NCBI RefSeq assembly: GCF_025698545.1
Contig: NC_068577.1
Location: 3,319,501 to 3,383,500 of the forward strand
Direction of reading: 5' to 3'
Length of the DNA stretch: 64,000 nucleotides
Origin: Gossypium raimondii
Taxonomy: Eukaryota > Streptophyta > Magnoliopsida > Malvales > Malvaceae
Shown here: one piece after another, positions 1-12,369 of the stretch
Numbering within the stretch: position 1 is the first letter of the stretch
How the letters are laid out: each line of letters begins with the position of its first letter
Made by a program: the position numbers and the translations under genes
Notes under the pieces: generated by a model
What the model was told of the DNA's origin: nothing
Database searches by the model: none
What the model saw: the letters and a program-made list of their open reading frames with translations, nothing else

Positions 1-1450
1 GAAACATGAAAGTTACCAGTGTTGAAACGAAAAGAATTGAAGCCATCTTCAGTGGTATCGCGATACCAACCATGGCTATCACGATACTGAGACATCCAAG
101 GACCCCCCATTTCAAGACAGTCGTGGGTATCGTGATACCAGAGCCTTGGTATCATGATACCCCTGTCAAGCGGAGACAAAAGATTACTGTAGGGGTAGTC
201 CTTGTCCAACCTCAACACCAATCAAAATTAGACCCTGAGGGGCATTTTGGTCACAAAATTGGGTTGTAATCAGCTGAAAAACTACCTTTTGGCTGTAAGA
301 AAAAAAAGTTTTTCACTTTCTTTAATTTTTATCATCTTTTTAGTTTAGGGTTTTGTTACTTTTTTTATCTTTTTAGGGTTTAGGCTTCAACTTTTCTGAT
401 TTTTGGTTAAATAGTTAGTTAGTTAAGTTTACTGTAGCTTGGTGCTAATTGTTATTTAGTACCTTAAAATTTCTTTGTATTTGCACTTTAATCCTTAGTT
501 TTAATATAACTCAGCCTTGTTTTATTGTACCTGTTAAAAATATTATCTTTTTGTGTTTTTACTTGCTACTATTGCTGCCATTGTTGTTTTCTTCAAGCTT
601 TTGTAAGAAAGCTTAAGTTTTTCTTCTCAACTTTTCCTTGGGTTTACTTTGATACATATTTTGCTTGAATGTCAGATGTTACTTGGTTAGAAGTGAATAT
701 GAGTAGTAAAATCCTAGGTGACTGGTTGATGAAAATGTTGTTTAGTTATTTTTTGGTTTAGGGATTAAATCGCAAAATTTGCACTAAATTGAATAGACTT
801 CAAAACTTAGGATTGACGCCGCTAAGGAAACTTTCAGATGAGTGAGACTAAGAGGAGATCTCATTGAGCACCGATTCAATATTCCTAGATTAGTTTGGTG
901 AGGTCGAGAGATAAATCGGACTAATTTGTCTAACTTGGTAAAATTGAAATTGAGAGGTAAAATTAAGCCAATTTAGGAATACAAGTGATTTAGATCCCTA
1001 ATCCGAAGGTTAATTAACAACATGGAAGTCAACCAACTATTGTCTGTTATTGATTAGTCAATTTTGTAATTTTGTTTGTTTCACAATTTAGTCATTGTTC
1101 GTAATTAGGAAATTAAGTAGCACAATTAACCTCAATTATGGTTTGTCATAATATTACACATAGTGAGTAGTAAGCTAGACTTCTTAATTGCATGTCAATT
1201 ATTTAGGATCACTTAATCCTGACTCGTGTGGGTTCGATCCTTGGAATACTTGAGTGTTTAAGTGAACATTACAAATATTACAACTACCCTGTCACACTTG
1301 AAGCATATCACATTATATTTGATTATTTAGTGTTGATTCTTTGCCCCGGTGTTCGCTTGCCAATGGCAGAAGTGGTCATTCCGTGCACAAGTAATGAACA
1401 GATCCTAGATTAGTTTGAAAAACTCTGAAGCATCCAAAGCTTTGTGACTC
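1..1450 (+). mobile_element. LTR-retrotransposon remnant (gypsy/Athila-like)
   Basis: No gene is visible here. The first 240 bases carry four near-identical 14-base palindromes of the form GGTATCGCGATACC (54-67 perfect; 126-139 and 148-161 with one central change; a degenerate copy near 73). Further on, around 1220-1260, a stretch reading CGTGTGGGTTCGATCCTTGG resembles the 'CCTGTGGGTTCGACC' region near the 3' end of plant Athila-type LTRs, and the intervening sequence is T-rich and stop-laden as in LTRs. I see neither a primer-binding site nor a second LTR, so boundaries are approximate. The ORFs at 6-269 and 1228-1413 fall inside it and look like chance. Confidence 0.4.
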
Positions 1451-1859
1451 AACTCAGCAAGTGTTTATATTCCTTTTAAACCTAAGTAGTAGGTAGTATG
1501 TACATAGAAAGAATTATGAGTCTTATGTGTTATTTTGGTCATTTGATATCTTTTGGACCCATAAGGGTCCTAATGTCGAAATTTGAAACATAATTATGAT
1601 GGTTAAATGCATGTTTCCATAAGTTCAACCCCTCGCTCTTTATTTCAAGGCATGATGCAGTAAATGCAATGTTTTCGAATGTTTGAGATGTATATATATT
1701 TTGAGTTTAAAATTGCTAACTTACTCATGTTTAGATAAAATGCATTAGATGTCGTAAATTGAGTGCTATGGTTAAGAATGAGAATGTCAAATGTGTCGGT
1801 ATTGTTTATACACAAATAGGTAACCATTTACATGACTTAAAAGATTATATAGGTATGCT

Positions 1860-2060
1860 CTTGGGGGTTAGAAAATAGGTGATGTTGCGATCTTGGCATC
1901 CCAACGTCACGACTTCCTCGTCCAACATTGTGACCATGCTTGATTCATGTTGCGACCTCACTAAATAATTAGTGACATAGTGACTTTCTTTGTTTCGATA
2001 ACCTGACTTCATTCATTGTTTTAGTATAAATTTTCAAAAAAATTTCGATGATTCACGACT
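1860..2060. repeat. LTR scrap with GTTGCGAC/CGTCACGAC motifs
   Basis: A locally GC-richer patch in AT-rich DNA repeats short motifs such as GTTGCGATC, CGTCACGAC and TTGCGACC. Similar wording occurs on the opposite strand near 61564-61610, inside the LTR at the right end of the window. It is probably a fragment of a related retrotransposon. The flanks (1450-1860 and 2060-2490) show no gene. Confidence 0.3.
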
Positions 2061-2496
2061 GATTTGACAGGCATGACCTGAATCAAGACATGTCTCCAAA
2101 AAATTAAGCCCTCGTAACTTGTCTATTTCCAGTAAATTTATATAAATGTTTTAAATTTTGATTTTATATCATATAGAAATTAAAGATTATAACTCGAATT
2201 GCTTCAATAACGAAACGTATCATCTCAAATTCGAGTCCACTGTCTGAATCAGATATGAGGTGCCATACATTCAACATATAATATGTTTTAGAAAAAAAAA
2301 CCCTTCAAACCATGATTAAACTTCATTGAAACTAATGACCAGAGTTTAAAGTCCTTTATTTCCATATACACTCAAATTGAATTACAATCAAAAGAAAAGG
2401 TGCAAACCTCAAAGTTTTCAAACTTAAGAAGGAGTCATCTGTTTGTTTTTCGCATAGAAACAAAAACCCCAGAAATTATTCCAAAAAAAACTAAAT

Positions 2497-2682
2497 TTAA
2501 GGAAGAAACCCAACAAATGGAACCGAAGGAGCAGCATGAGAGCGGATAGGCATCGACATTATGACGGGCCGGTTACTATCATTTTGGTGAATGACAATCC
2601 CAACAGCTTCAGCCACAACGATGACAAACTTTATAACTAGTTTTACCATCTCCACGCACATCTCTAATCTCTGCAGCACCAT
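2497..2682 (-). CDS. possible small protein, 61 aa, hydrophobic N-terminal helix
   Basis: A minus-strand ORF encodes 61 residues starting MVLQRLEMCVEMVKLVIKF. Residues 13-32 form a hydrophobic, helix-prone segment (VKLVIKFVIVVAEAVGIVI), followed by a polar, proline-containing tail ending VPFVGFLP. What favours a real gene is context: a TATA-like CATATATAAATA lies on the same strand about 65 bases upstream of the ATG, giving a plausible short 5' UTR, and the local composition is more balanced than the surrounding AT-rich DNA. I do not recognise a family with confidence; it could be a short membrane-associated or secreted peptide. It may equally be a chance ORF. Confidence 0.4.
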   Translation of the reverse strand: MVLQRLEMCVEMVKLVIKFVIVVAEAVGIVIHQNDSNRPVIMSMPIRSHAAPSVPFVGFLP

Positions 2683-2744
2683 TCCCGCAAAAGCTCTTTC
2701 CTTGTTTTTCTTTTTGGGTCGCTAATTCTATTTTTCGCGTCGCT

Positions 2745-2756
2745 ATTTATATATGC
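2745..2756 (-). promoter_or_regulatory. TATA box for the 61-aa ORF
   Basis: Read on the minus strand this is CATATATAAATA, about 65 bases before the ATG at 2682, a normal TATA-to-start spacing for a plant gene with a short leader. The motif GTCGCTA occurs three times around it (2717-2775). Confidence 0.35.
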
Positions 2757-2759
2757 AAG

Positions 2760-3910
2760 ACATGGCGTCGCTAACTGGGAATAAAAAAAGGGTTGTTTAA
2801 AGGATAGATAAATACGGCCTCTGGAACATCCAAAGGTCGTTTTTGTGTCATTGGTTAATTGTTTCTTGGAAATTTCGATTATTTCAAAAAATCATTTTAT
2901 TTACCCACATGTCTTCTAGTTGGTACCAGATCAAGTAATTATTGCCTTATCTATTTGAAAGTTTTTGTCAACAATATCATAACCTTTTGGCATACTTTTT
3001 GCCATTAAAGTTAGTAAAAGGTGAATATATAAAAGAGTGTTAGAGTAATTTTTCTAGTGTCAAAGGAAATATGCTAGTATTTATATTTTTATTATTGTTC
3101 ATGTTTGATTTTATTATTTATGATTTGACCCCTTTATTCTTAATACAAACACTCTGAGTGAGTCTTAGATATGTTGGACGCGTGTATTGTTCTAGATTAC
3201 ACGTTGGAGTTCGCGGTCCCCTCTTTACAAACTCTTTGTGTGTATGTCAGTTGGGATCGTAAACTGCCTTCAACTCTTGCGAGCCGACACCGCGAGCTCC
3301 CTTAACTATCCTCTTGCTGTATGTCTAGCGTGTATCTATTTAGTGGGGTCTGGTGGGTAAATAACCAAAAATTTATCTGGATCTCTGATCAGTGACTATT
3401 ATATGACAAAGAGTAAAATAATAAGATAATTATAAAAATAAGTAGAGTCAAATCAAGAATAATGTGAAAGGAAGATAATTAAAAATTTCAATTTAAGCGT
3501 CAAACTGAAATGATCAAATAATTAATCTTTATATGACTTATTCTTGACATTTTATACATATTAAATTATAATAAATCCACAATCCCTATAACCAAAGACT
3601 TCAAAATTACAGCCGGCTGAATGTAACCCATAAACACTAGTTAAACTTTGATGGTGACTGTTCTCGCCCATCATGAATACAGGACAAACATTATTAATTA
3701 TTGAAAACGAGGACCAAGCGAGGGGAAATGGCTAAACCAATGGCGTTTAAACAACCATGCAAATCAAGCGCCAATAATCTTGCGTCGCAACATGTATGGT
3801 TGAGGTTGTTAATATGAATACCCACACCACAAACCCTACGTGGTTTAGTTTAATAATTAATTGAAATGTACATGGGAGTAACGTGATTTTTGTTGGTTTA
3901 GAAAAGGTTC
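2760..3910. other. intergenic, no gene seen
   Basis: Mostly AT-rich sequence without a convincing reading frame. The part at 3170-3360 is GC-richer (GTTCGCGGTCCCC, GCGAGCCGACACCGCGAGC) and may be a retrotransposon fragment, but I cannot assign it. Confidence 0.4.
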
Positions 3911-3913
3911 AAT

Positions 3914-4210
3914 ATACTAATTAGTATTTAAGTTTAGTTTTAATATTTAATTTGATACTTTAATTTTTTTCTTAATTTCATATTTGATTTTAGTTTTAAT
4001 ATTCAAATTGGTATCCGAGTTTTTCAATTTAACACTTGAGTTTTCTTTTGTCTCAATTTAACACTTAAGTTTAGTTTTAATATTTAATTTGATACCTAAA
4101 ACTTTTCTTAATTCCAATTAAGTACCAATGTTTTATTTACTAAAGCACACATATCAATTAAGTACCTAATTAAACTTAAATACCAAATTAAATATTAAAA
4201 CTAAACTCAT
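3914..4210. repeat. foldback repeat with direct and inverted 23-bp units
   Basis: The unit TTTAGTTTTAATATTTAATTTG occurs directly at about 3933 and 4070, in a degenerate form near 3990, and inverted at 4184-4206 (CAAATTAAATATTAAAACTAAA). The outer direct copy and the inverted copy can pair into a hairpin of about 290 bases. The wording 'aagtacctaattaa...' is shared with the larger foldback at 40962-41434, so these may be related miniature inverted-repeat elements. Confidence 0.5.
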
Positions 4211-4214
4211 TTAG

Positions 4215-5980
4215 TCATTTAAAATATCCCATTTCTCAGGAAATCATGCTTTATATAATATATAAATATATATATATATTGCAGGGCAATCAATGCATTT
4301 TAAAATGTATAATATTGGATATGCCTTGATTCGGGAATCATATTGAGATTTAAATATTATGGACTGCATGCTAATCACAAAATACAGTCAAATTAAATCA
4401 TACTAGTTTTTTAGCGTATGCATCTATTATGTTGAATTTAACTATCATCTATACAATAATTTAAACCTAATGATTCTATTTTTGACTTTTATATTTATAT
4501 TATTTATTAAACGTACTATCTTTTGGTGACGATTCATGTATGTCATGGTCTTAAAGACAATTAAGTCTCCTACATCTTTCTTATGCACTTGATAGGGTCT
4601 TAGTGTTCAGCCGAAACTTTGGGGCGTACTCTTTTTTCACTTGAAGATACCCTATAACTAAATTATTAGATATCGCTAACAAGCGAATACTTTAACGCTA
4701 GTATGCACTAATACTCTAACTCACCAGTAGGTCAGCAGGGTGGCGGATTATACTACCATAATGCGCCAAAACAGTTTACATAGGAAGAATGAGTGTGACA
4801 GGAAGAATTTATACTACCATTGGCAGATTACTCACCTTTTTTGGATTCGTTGCTTTTGGGATGTGACAGGAGGAATGAGTATGGAGAATTTGGTTGAAAA
4901 AAATGAAGTTTGGAGGAATTTATATAGGAATTTTTATGACTGTTGGAGCTTTGTTAGCCATTGGAAAAGTTATCGTTGAAAGGAAAACGCGTCTTAAAGG
5001 ATGCGTTTTCACTGATGTGGTAGTGAAAACATGTCATATAGGACACGTAGATTGATAAATTTTAAAAATTTTAGCCTATTTTCTAAAATAATTTTTTTCA
5101 CCGTATTTATATAAATTAACCTATATTTTATAGTTTATATATGATTTTTTATACTTTTTTTTCTATTTTAATAATTTAGATTTTATCCATTTTTATTTTT
5201 ATATATTTAATTATTTCACATATATTATTAAGATTATTTAAATAATTTTATATTTAATTTTATTTTACAATTGACATATATAATTTTAGATTTTATTTTT
5301 ATTTTTATGAATTTTTATGATTTATACGAGCAAATTTTTTACAACATGATAAATGACACTCTTTCTTTGGCTCAGTGTAACCAATGATTTTTTCTTAAGG
5401 TCGGTTAAATTAAAAGAGGTGCCAAAAGCATAACGTGATATACTTGAACTATTAAATTGAAAAACAAATTAAAATAAGTATATTTTGAAGGGCAAATAAT
5501 GAATTTTATACAAAGAAAAGGGAAGATTAGACATGGATTAAAAGTGATTGTGTGAGTTGATATATTATTTTGGTAGATAGAAGCTTTAAAGGAAAATATA
5601 AGTTTAGAGATTGTATTTTAGAATAAGATCATATTGGATTCATTTTGATTATTTATAAACCTAATAATATAATGATTTATTTATTATGAATTGCATCTTG
5701 AAAGAAAAACTCTCTTCAAAGTAACTTATTCAGAAGAAGATCCATATTGTCTAAAACAAAACATAATGTCATTATAGACATAAATTATTTGAAAAACGAG
5801 AAAACAATCTCTTTTTTTCCTCCAAATTGTGAAACAACCCTCCTAGTTTAATCAGTTTTCAACTTTCTCCTTTCTTTTACTAGTCCCACCTTTCTCTAGC
5901 TCTTTCACTCCCCAAAGTAAGCATATGTATATGCCATAATCAACAGATATATAAAAAAAATTTCAATTCTACAATTGCTA
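4215..5980. other. AT-rich intergenic DNA, no gene seen
   Basis: No supported gene. It includes a short AT dinucleotide tract (about 4268-4279) and, at 4983-5010, a compact hairpin with arms GAAAACGCGTC and GATGCGTTTTC. The 79-aa ORF at 4740-4979 has no recognisable domain and is not supported. Confidence 0.4.
4983..5010. repeat. short GC-rich hairpin
   Basis: The two arms GAAAACGCGTC and GATGCGTTTTC are separated by six bases and differ at one pair. It stands out from AT-rich surroundings. No T-run follows, and a terminator function is not expected in a plant nuclear context; its role is unknown. Confidence 0.45.
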
Positions 5981-7600
5981 TGTAACAGCCCGTTTTCAAT
6001 GAAATCGGAACAATGGTTTCGGGACCACAAATCTAAGCTCGAAAGAAAATTTATTTTAATATTATTTTATGGTCTACTGTATGATAGGAATATCATATAA
6101 AAATTTCGTTAATAAAATTTTACCGATTTCATGTTCAATTAGATGGAAATGACCAAATTGCATAAAATGCAAAAGTTGAGTTCTAGTAGCTATTAGTATC
6201 AAATAACTATGGAATTCAAAATTGGAGGTCCTTATATGGCAAATAGACCATTGAGAGGAGTTAGTAGATAAGTTTGATGATTCAACCATAGAAAATTAAA
6301 TAAAGAAAAGGATGAAATTGGAAAGTAAAATAATAAACGATGAAAAATGATAAAATAATAAAAATGTCATCATATTATCATCTTTCCCAAATTATTTTAC
6401 ATGGAAACCCTAGCTATGAGAAAAGAGTTCAAGCAAGCTTACTTGGCTTAATTGGGTAAGTAATCTTGTCCCGTTTTTAGTCATTTTTATATTTCCGAGA
6501 TAGTAATAGCTTAATCTAGCTATCTTGGGGATTAATTTGTAAAGTTATCAAAGTATTAAAGTTTTTCTATGGATGGATATGCATGAATTATGAAATTTAT
6601 GATAGAAAATGAAAGGTTGTTGATAGATAAACAACTTTTGTAAAGTGAATTCGATGAAATTATGATTTAGGATGAATTAAAAGTTATAAAATTCATGGAA
6701 AAATTCTAAATTTTATAAAATTAATGGGCTGCTATTGTGACATGTAAAAATCGGCTAGGCTTGAAATAAGGATTAAATTGTATGAATTTCATTTTTCGAG
6801 CCTAGGGATGAAATTGTCATTAATTAAAAGTATAGGGGCAAAATGATAATATTGCCTAATATGTGAATTAAATTGAATTGAATATGAATTGTATTAAATT
6901 GAGCTAAATTTACTCGTATAGATTCGGATAGACCAAATACGGAGCTAGATCGAGGTAAAGAAAAAGTAACGGATTAGTAGCATATAAGTTCACAAACATT
7001 GTCAATGTAAGTTCGTGTAACTAAATTGTGTATGTTTATATGCCTGAATTGAATATTGTGTATGTGATTTATTGTTGCTATGAACATAAAATTAATATTA
7101 TATCCGACAATGCGTGATAAACATCAAGTACCGATTGAATAAATAAAATTCGATAGATAAAAGATTTCCCGTATTAGTTGTGGTCCTGCATATGTTGCGG
7201 ACACATCACAGCTTGAAAGAGCGTCCTGTTATTAGCCCTTTTGAGCTTCCTGTTATATGGTTCTTGTGAGCTTTCCGTTAATAGCTCTTGGGAGCATCCC
7301 GATCGGTTTTAACCCTGTATGTGTTGCAGACACACCGCAGCTCTTATAAGCGTCCCGTTATGTGGCTCTTCGTAAGCTTCCTGATTAAAGGCTCTTCGTG
7401 AGCTTTCTGATTAATGGCACTCCGGAGCTTCCTGATATGGCTCACTTGAACTTCTCGATATATGGCTATCCGAAGCTTTCTGTTAATAGTTCTTCGAAGC
7501 TACCCGATTATGGTTTTATGAGCTTACCGTTATACAACCCGAATAAGCTTCCCATTACATAACTCATACGAGCTTCCTGTTATTAGGTGCAGAGGTCTAA
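5981..7600 (+). mobile_element. LTR of a gypsy-type element (TGTAACAGCCC family), containing a minisatellite
   Basis: The sequence begins TGTAACAGCCCG and continues with GGTTTCGGGACCACAAATC, a start I associate with long LTRs of cotton-type gypsy elements. The body is AT-rich and non-coding. From about 7190 to 7590 it holds a degenerate tandem array with period near 30 bases built on AGCTTCCTGTTATATGGCTC. No partner LTR, primer-binding site or polyprotein is visible, and the right end is uncertain because it merges with the next element. It may be a solo or truncated LTR. Confidence 0.5.
7190..7590 (+). repeat. minisatellite, period about 30 bp, roughly 12 units
   Basis: Units pair a GCTC(T)TCGTGAGCTT block with CCTGTTAT or CCGATTA, for example near 7238, 7262, 7355, 7379 and 7410. 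Units are 26-34 bases long and well diverged. The array lies inside the LTR starting at 5981. Confidence 0.6.
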
Positions 7601-9071
7601 ATTTGGACTATCTCTTTGGATTTTGTGGTCAAATGCATTGATTGAGCAAAATGACAAGATGCCATGTTGGTGACAAAGCTTAAACAAACAAGCAAGCAAC
7701 GATCACTAGGCAAGAGGAGGAGGTTACCTCAGAGAAGAGAGCCTTCATCTGCGCTTGAGTCTTTGGTACGACACCCTGGGAATGGTGTAAGGAACCAGAA
7801 CGATGTAGATCCCAAATCCTTGAATTGTGATAAAAGAGGATTGAGGAAAAGTCATATTTCTACCCTTGGATTACAGTGGGAGAATGATGGTACAAATCTT
7901 GCGCCCTAATGGATTGAACTTTTTCAGTTTACAGTGGGGGCAATCTAACTAAGTGTTTCTTCAAAAAAGGCCAGTAGAGAAGGAAGGTGTTATAGCACTT
8001 CAGTGACAAAGCCTTAATAAACTTCGAGTAATGACAACCTAAGCGGGATCATTCTCAGAAAAATAAAATTCTGCATTCATGCAAACACCATTCACACATG
8101 TCTAGGTAGGAGCATTTGATTCATTTTGATCATGCCATCCTGATCATTAGGCATAATTAGGTTCATTATACAGGTCATGCTCCCCAGAGAACAGATCAGT
8201 GAAGATCGAAAGCAAAGCCTTGCCTCCATCGGTTGCAGTGGAGCTGGTTAAAGATAGCAGATCTTACCTTCCTACATGGACAGCGAAGCAAATCGAAAAC
8301 AAAGCCTTGCCTCCATCGGTTGCAGTGGAGCGGGTTAAAGATAGCAGATCTTGCCCTCCAGCATAAACAGCGAAGCAGATCGAAGACCCCAGCCTTGCCT
8401 CCCTCGGTTGCAGTGGAGCAAATTGAAGATAGCATATCTTGCCTTCCTGCGTAGACAGCGAAGTAGATCGAAGACACCAGCCTCGCCTCCCTCGGTTGCA
8501 GTAGAGCAGGTTAAAGATAGCAGATCTTGCCTTCCTGTACTGACGGCAAAGCAGATCGAAGACGGCAAATCTTATCTTCAAGTGTAAGGAAGCAGATTTA
8601 AGCCACAAATCCTATCTCCCTGAAGTTGTAGTGGAGCGGATTAAAATAGTAGATATTATCTCTCTGAAGTTGCAATAGAGTAGATCGCATCAGGTTTTAT
8701 CTCCCTGAGGTTACAATGGAGCAGACTGAGAAAGCAAGTCTTATCCCCCTGAAGTTGCAATGGGGCAGATTGAGAATAGCAAATCTTACTACCCAAGCGG
8801 TGCAGTGGAGCAGATTGAAGCTATAATGGCGAATCTTGCTTCCCCAACATCACAGCTAAGCAAATTAAAATTACGAGTTACAAATCCTATCTCCCCAACG
8901 TTGCGGTGGAGTGGATCGAATACTAATTCCTATACCTTTGAAGATGCAGTAGGATGGAATGAGACAACTCGAAGAAAAAGAGCGCCAAGGTCTAGCATGA
9001 CCGGGCAAAATTGGTCATTTTAAAGTCTTTGCTCCGTTCCCGTTACACGACAAAGAGCAAAGAGGGGCAGC
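7600..9071 (+). mobile_element. 3' internal region of a Tat/Ogre-like gypsy retrotransposon
   Basis: This stretch ends in the purine tract AAAGAGGGGCAG at about 9059-9070, immediately followed by an LTR starting TGTAATGACCC. It should therefore be the tail of the internal region of a plus-strand element. It contains an 81-aa ORF (7664-7909, Arg/Lys-rich, unrecognised) and a large tandem array at 8200-8930. No reverse transcriptase or integrase is present, so the body of the element has been lost upstream. Tat/Ogre elements often carry tandem repeats between the coding region and the 3' LTR, which fits. Confidence 0.5.
8200..8935 (+). repeat. tandem array: 87-88-bp units that resolve into ~44-bp half-units
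   Basis: The first half (8220, 8307, 8394, 8483) repeats a block with TTGCCTCCATCGGTTGCAGT every 87-89 bases, each unit containing a second diverged half 'CAGATCTTGCCTTCCTG...GACAGCGAAGCAGATCG'. From about 8626 onward GTTGCAGTGGAGCAGAT-like blocks recur roughly every 41-47 bases (8626, 8670, 8711, 8754, 8800, 8850, 8901). The 88-bp unit thus looks like a dimer of the ~44-bp unit. The unit length is a multiple of three, so several frames stay open on both strands; these overlapping ORFs are by-products. Confidence 0.75.
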
Positions 9072-11680
9072 TGTAATGACCCAATATTGCCCGGCCCAAC
9101 ATAGACAATAAAAACCAAATAAAATTATTAAAAGTCCAATGTCAATAAAGTCCAATTACAATGGGCAATTACAATGGGCCAAATTCATACAGCCCAATAC
9201 CATAACCCAATTACAATAGTAGCTTAAACCCATTACCCAGACCCAAAATACATTACATACAGCCCGGTTACCCCTGGCCCAAATCACCTAAGCCCTAAAG
9301 ACCAAAATCAAAAAACCCTAGCAGTAGCCCTTCCCAGCGCCGCAGCAGGGAAACCCCTTTGCTCTCCCTCCGCACGAGCATGCCTCTCCCCACGTATGTG
9401 CCACGTCCACGCCTCCATACCCGTACCTGCAACACAAACAACGCAGCACCAAACAAAAGAGGACATATAGTAGTTGTAAAAAAGGGAGAATTTGGATATT
9501 TGGATTTTCTTTGATTTTTTTCTTTTCAGCTATATAGGCCATTAAACTGAATCTGTAAAAGGGGGGAACCCTCACGCATACTGTAAAGAAAAAAAATGAA
9601 ATCAATACGAAAAAAAGGTTCTCCTTTTTCTCTTTTCGGTTCCTTTTTAATGGCTTTTTTTCTTTTACTGCTCGATCTTAATCATATATATAGGCATATT
9701 TATAAAATAAAAGGGGGAAGGGTTTAGAAACTTTACCTGGTTCGGCGTGTTTAGAAACTTTACCTGGTTCGGTGTGTCGCCGAATCCCCCTTCATTCAGG
9801 CCAAGATTGAATAGGCGAGGGGGGAGGCTTTTGATTCTTGAGAGTTTTTTTTATATTAGGAAAGCTTCTGATAGCTTAGGGTTTTGTTTTTAACCACGAA
9901 AGAAACAGCGCCGTTTAATGGCCTGCGACCTGTGCGATGACCCGATCCAGGGAAGGATCCGCGTACTTTGGGCGTTTGGTCTATTTGCGCATACAGTCCC
10001 CCGGGTTTTGTAATTTATCTCTAAATCATTCTTACCTCTTTCGCCTTATTTTATTTTATTTTCGAATTGCATCAAGCATTTTATTTTTATAGCGTTCTAG
10101 TCCAATGTAGCACTGAGCATAGGGTTATTGGGATATTTTCCATTTAGATCCTTGTTATCTTCGCGCATATGTTAATATGGTCCCTGGCCTCTTTTCTTTA
10201 TTTATTATTTATACCCTCGTATTTTGTGGTAGTTCCAAGTTGATTGTAACCTTTATTTAAATTGTTTTAATATATTTTACATTTCAAGCTATTTCATTTC
10301 CTTTTTAATTACTTTATTTACATATTTTAAACTATTGTATATAACACCTATTTTAATATATTATTTAGTTTGAATTGTTTTAAAATTTAATCATTCTTAA
10401 ATCTATTTATTTTAAAATCCTCTTTCAATTTATTATGTGTTGCTTTAACCTACTTTGCAAATAATTTACCTTAAGTTATTTTTATATGATTTCATTTTTA
10501 GTTGCTTTATACTTCAAATTTTAAATTTGTTCCACAACACTAGCTTTAAATCTATTTGTATTAGTTTTTATTATTATTTTATTTTGTTTTCGTGTGCTAT
10601 CTATTTAAATTTTTTATTACCATTTGTTCATATTGTTTTACTTATCTTATCTTAAATCCAATTTATTTTAAAAACGTTTGGTTGAAATTTATTTTACAAT
10701 TATTTCATTTTAATTTATTTCGTATTATATAATCAATTCGTTGCTAATCATTCATACTAGTATTTAAATGGTGCGTGGCATGAGATTATTATCTTTATGT
10801 ATGGTATGCATCTATTGGTATTTATTGATTTATTTATGCTCGTTGACATGTATTGTGATTTACGAATTATCACTTCACGATGTACATTATCGCTCCATCA
10901 TACTTTATTCGTTTAAAAGGTTATGCTTAATATCATTTAAGTATCAAAATCAATTTATTCAAAAATCTTCAAAATACTCGAAGTTTGGAATCCTCGAGAG
11001 AATTGAGCCCTAACGTATTGGGTTCCAATCTCCCTCGTCGAATCTAAATAATCGATTTTTTTTAACATACAAATTTCAAATAAAAACCCATTCTCGGGAA
11101 TTCAACACGTTGTGTCCTAACGCATCGGATATGACATGTTATTTTCTCGAGACGAGGATTTTAAAAATAAATGCAATGTTCGATATTTAGGAATTTTGTG
11201 AAATCGAACCCTAACTTACTGGGTTTTGATTTTCTCATTTGACCCAAATAATCAGATATCTTTCTCATAATGCATAGGTTTTAAAAGTCGAGAGATAAAT
11301 TTAATTTTGAGGATTTAAAATGTTGCACTCTAACTTACTAAGTGTGATGATCTATTTCTTTGAAATAAGTGAATCTCATCGTCCAATTCATTTTACTCAA
11401 ATTTTCTTTTCGAAGGATCGTATTTTAAAATCTTTTCAAAGTTTCGACATTAAGACATTAAACAATCAATTCGGTACCAATTTTGGGCGTTACGAGGGTG
11501 CTAACCCTTTCTCGTACGTAACCGACTCCCGAACCTATTTTTTCTCAAAATTCGCAGACCTAAAATTATTTTCAAGGTGATCCGATCACATCGCAATAAA
11601 AGATCGGTGGTGACTCCAATTTTCATTTTTAATAAGTCGATAAATTTTTTTTGACTTTTTAAAAATGGTTTCGAGAGATG
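9072..11680 (+). mobile_element. 3' LTR of the Tat/Ogre-like element
   Basis: The LTR begins TGTAATGACCCAATATTGCC directly after the purine tract. It carries a region reading CCTGCGACCTGTGCGATGACC near 9920-9945 and a long T-rich tail. Near 11580-11625 it reads TCCGATCACATCGCAATAAA followed by AGATCGGTGGTGACTCC, the kind of sequence I expect close to the 3' end of plant Tat-lineage LTRs. The end near 11680 is estimated. The ORFs in it (9318-9605, 10455-10655, 10768-11013, 11320-11580) lack domains and are not genes. Confidence 0.55.
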
Positions 11681-12335
11681 ACATTTTCAAAATAGAGAAA
11701 ATTGATTGTATAGTAACTATTTTCTTCTTTCTGAAGCTCATTATACCCTCCGCTACCACTCCGACCGTCGTCAACGGTGTCGAAATATTCAAAAATACGC
11801 TCATTATACCTCTCTGAACCTCCTGATAACATGCACCATATTAGATTCTAAATATCTTAATGATAAAGTGCAGATTTAGGTTTCAAACAGAGATTTTCTA
11901 TCACTATTCTGATCTTTTTAATGACTTTCGTGTCTAATTTTTATTATTATTATGTTTGGGCCGTATTCTGATGTGTTTGTGCCGGCGTGTCGACACCGGT
12001 ACGAGGAACTTTCCGGCGAGTCCGTGGCTTTAAATACAGGAAAGGAGGTATGTTAAAAGCAAAAGGATTAAGCTGATATTTCAGAACAGAATTTTCTGAT
12101 TTGATTTTATATTTATTAATTCATTTGTTTTTGAATATTAAGCTACATTCATACTGCATGTTCAAGTTTTGAAATCTTGGTGATGATGAAAAGAAGAAAA
12201 ATGACTTATGAGGTTAACATTGTCAATTTTATATTATGAAATTTGAATTACGAATTATTATTATTATTATTTTAGAATATTATATATATAAACGAATTAA
12301 ATTTTTGGTAACATATAAAAGAATTATTTGATACA

Positions 12336-12369
<34 letters not shown>

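Noticed and set aside
4740..4979. 79-aa ORF, Trp-rich
   Set aside because: The composition comes from repeated GGAGGAAT/TGTGACAGG words; no domain or homologue is recognised and it is next to a hairpin repeat.
8196..8608. Five overlapping ORFs on both strands, Cys/Ala/Leu-rich
   Set aside because: They are all readings of the same 87-88-bp tandem array, whose length of nearly a multiple of three keeps several frames open. They have no domain, start context or splice structure.
9318..9605. 95-aa minus-strand ORF with Cys/Gly-rich C-terminal half
   Set aside because: It lies inside the Tat/Ogre-like LTR, which is non-coding; the composition reflects a local GC-rich patch.
11983..12000. GC-rich palindrome CCGGCGTGTCGACACCGG as an operator or recombination site
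   Set aside because: It occurs once, without a partner site or a recognisable binding-protein gene, and such words are common in plant UTR and repeat sequence.
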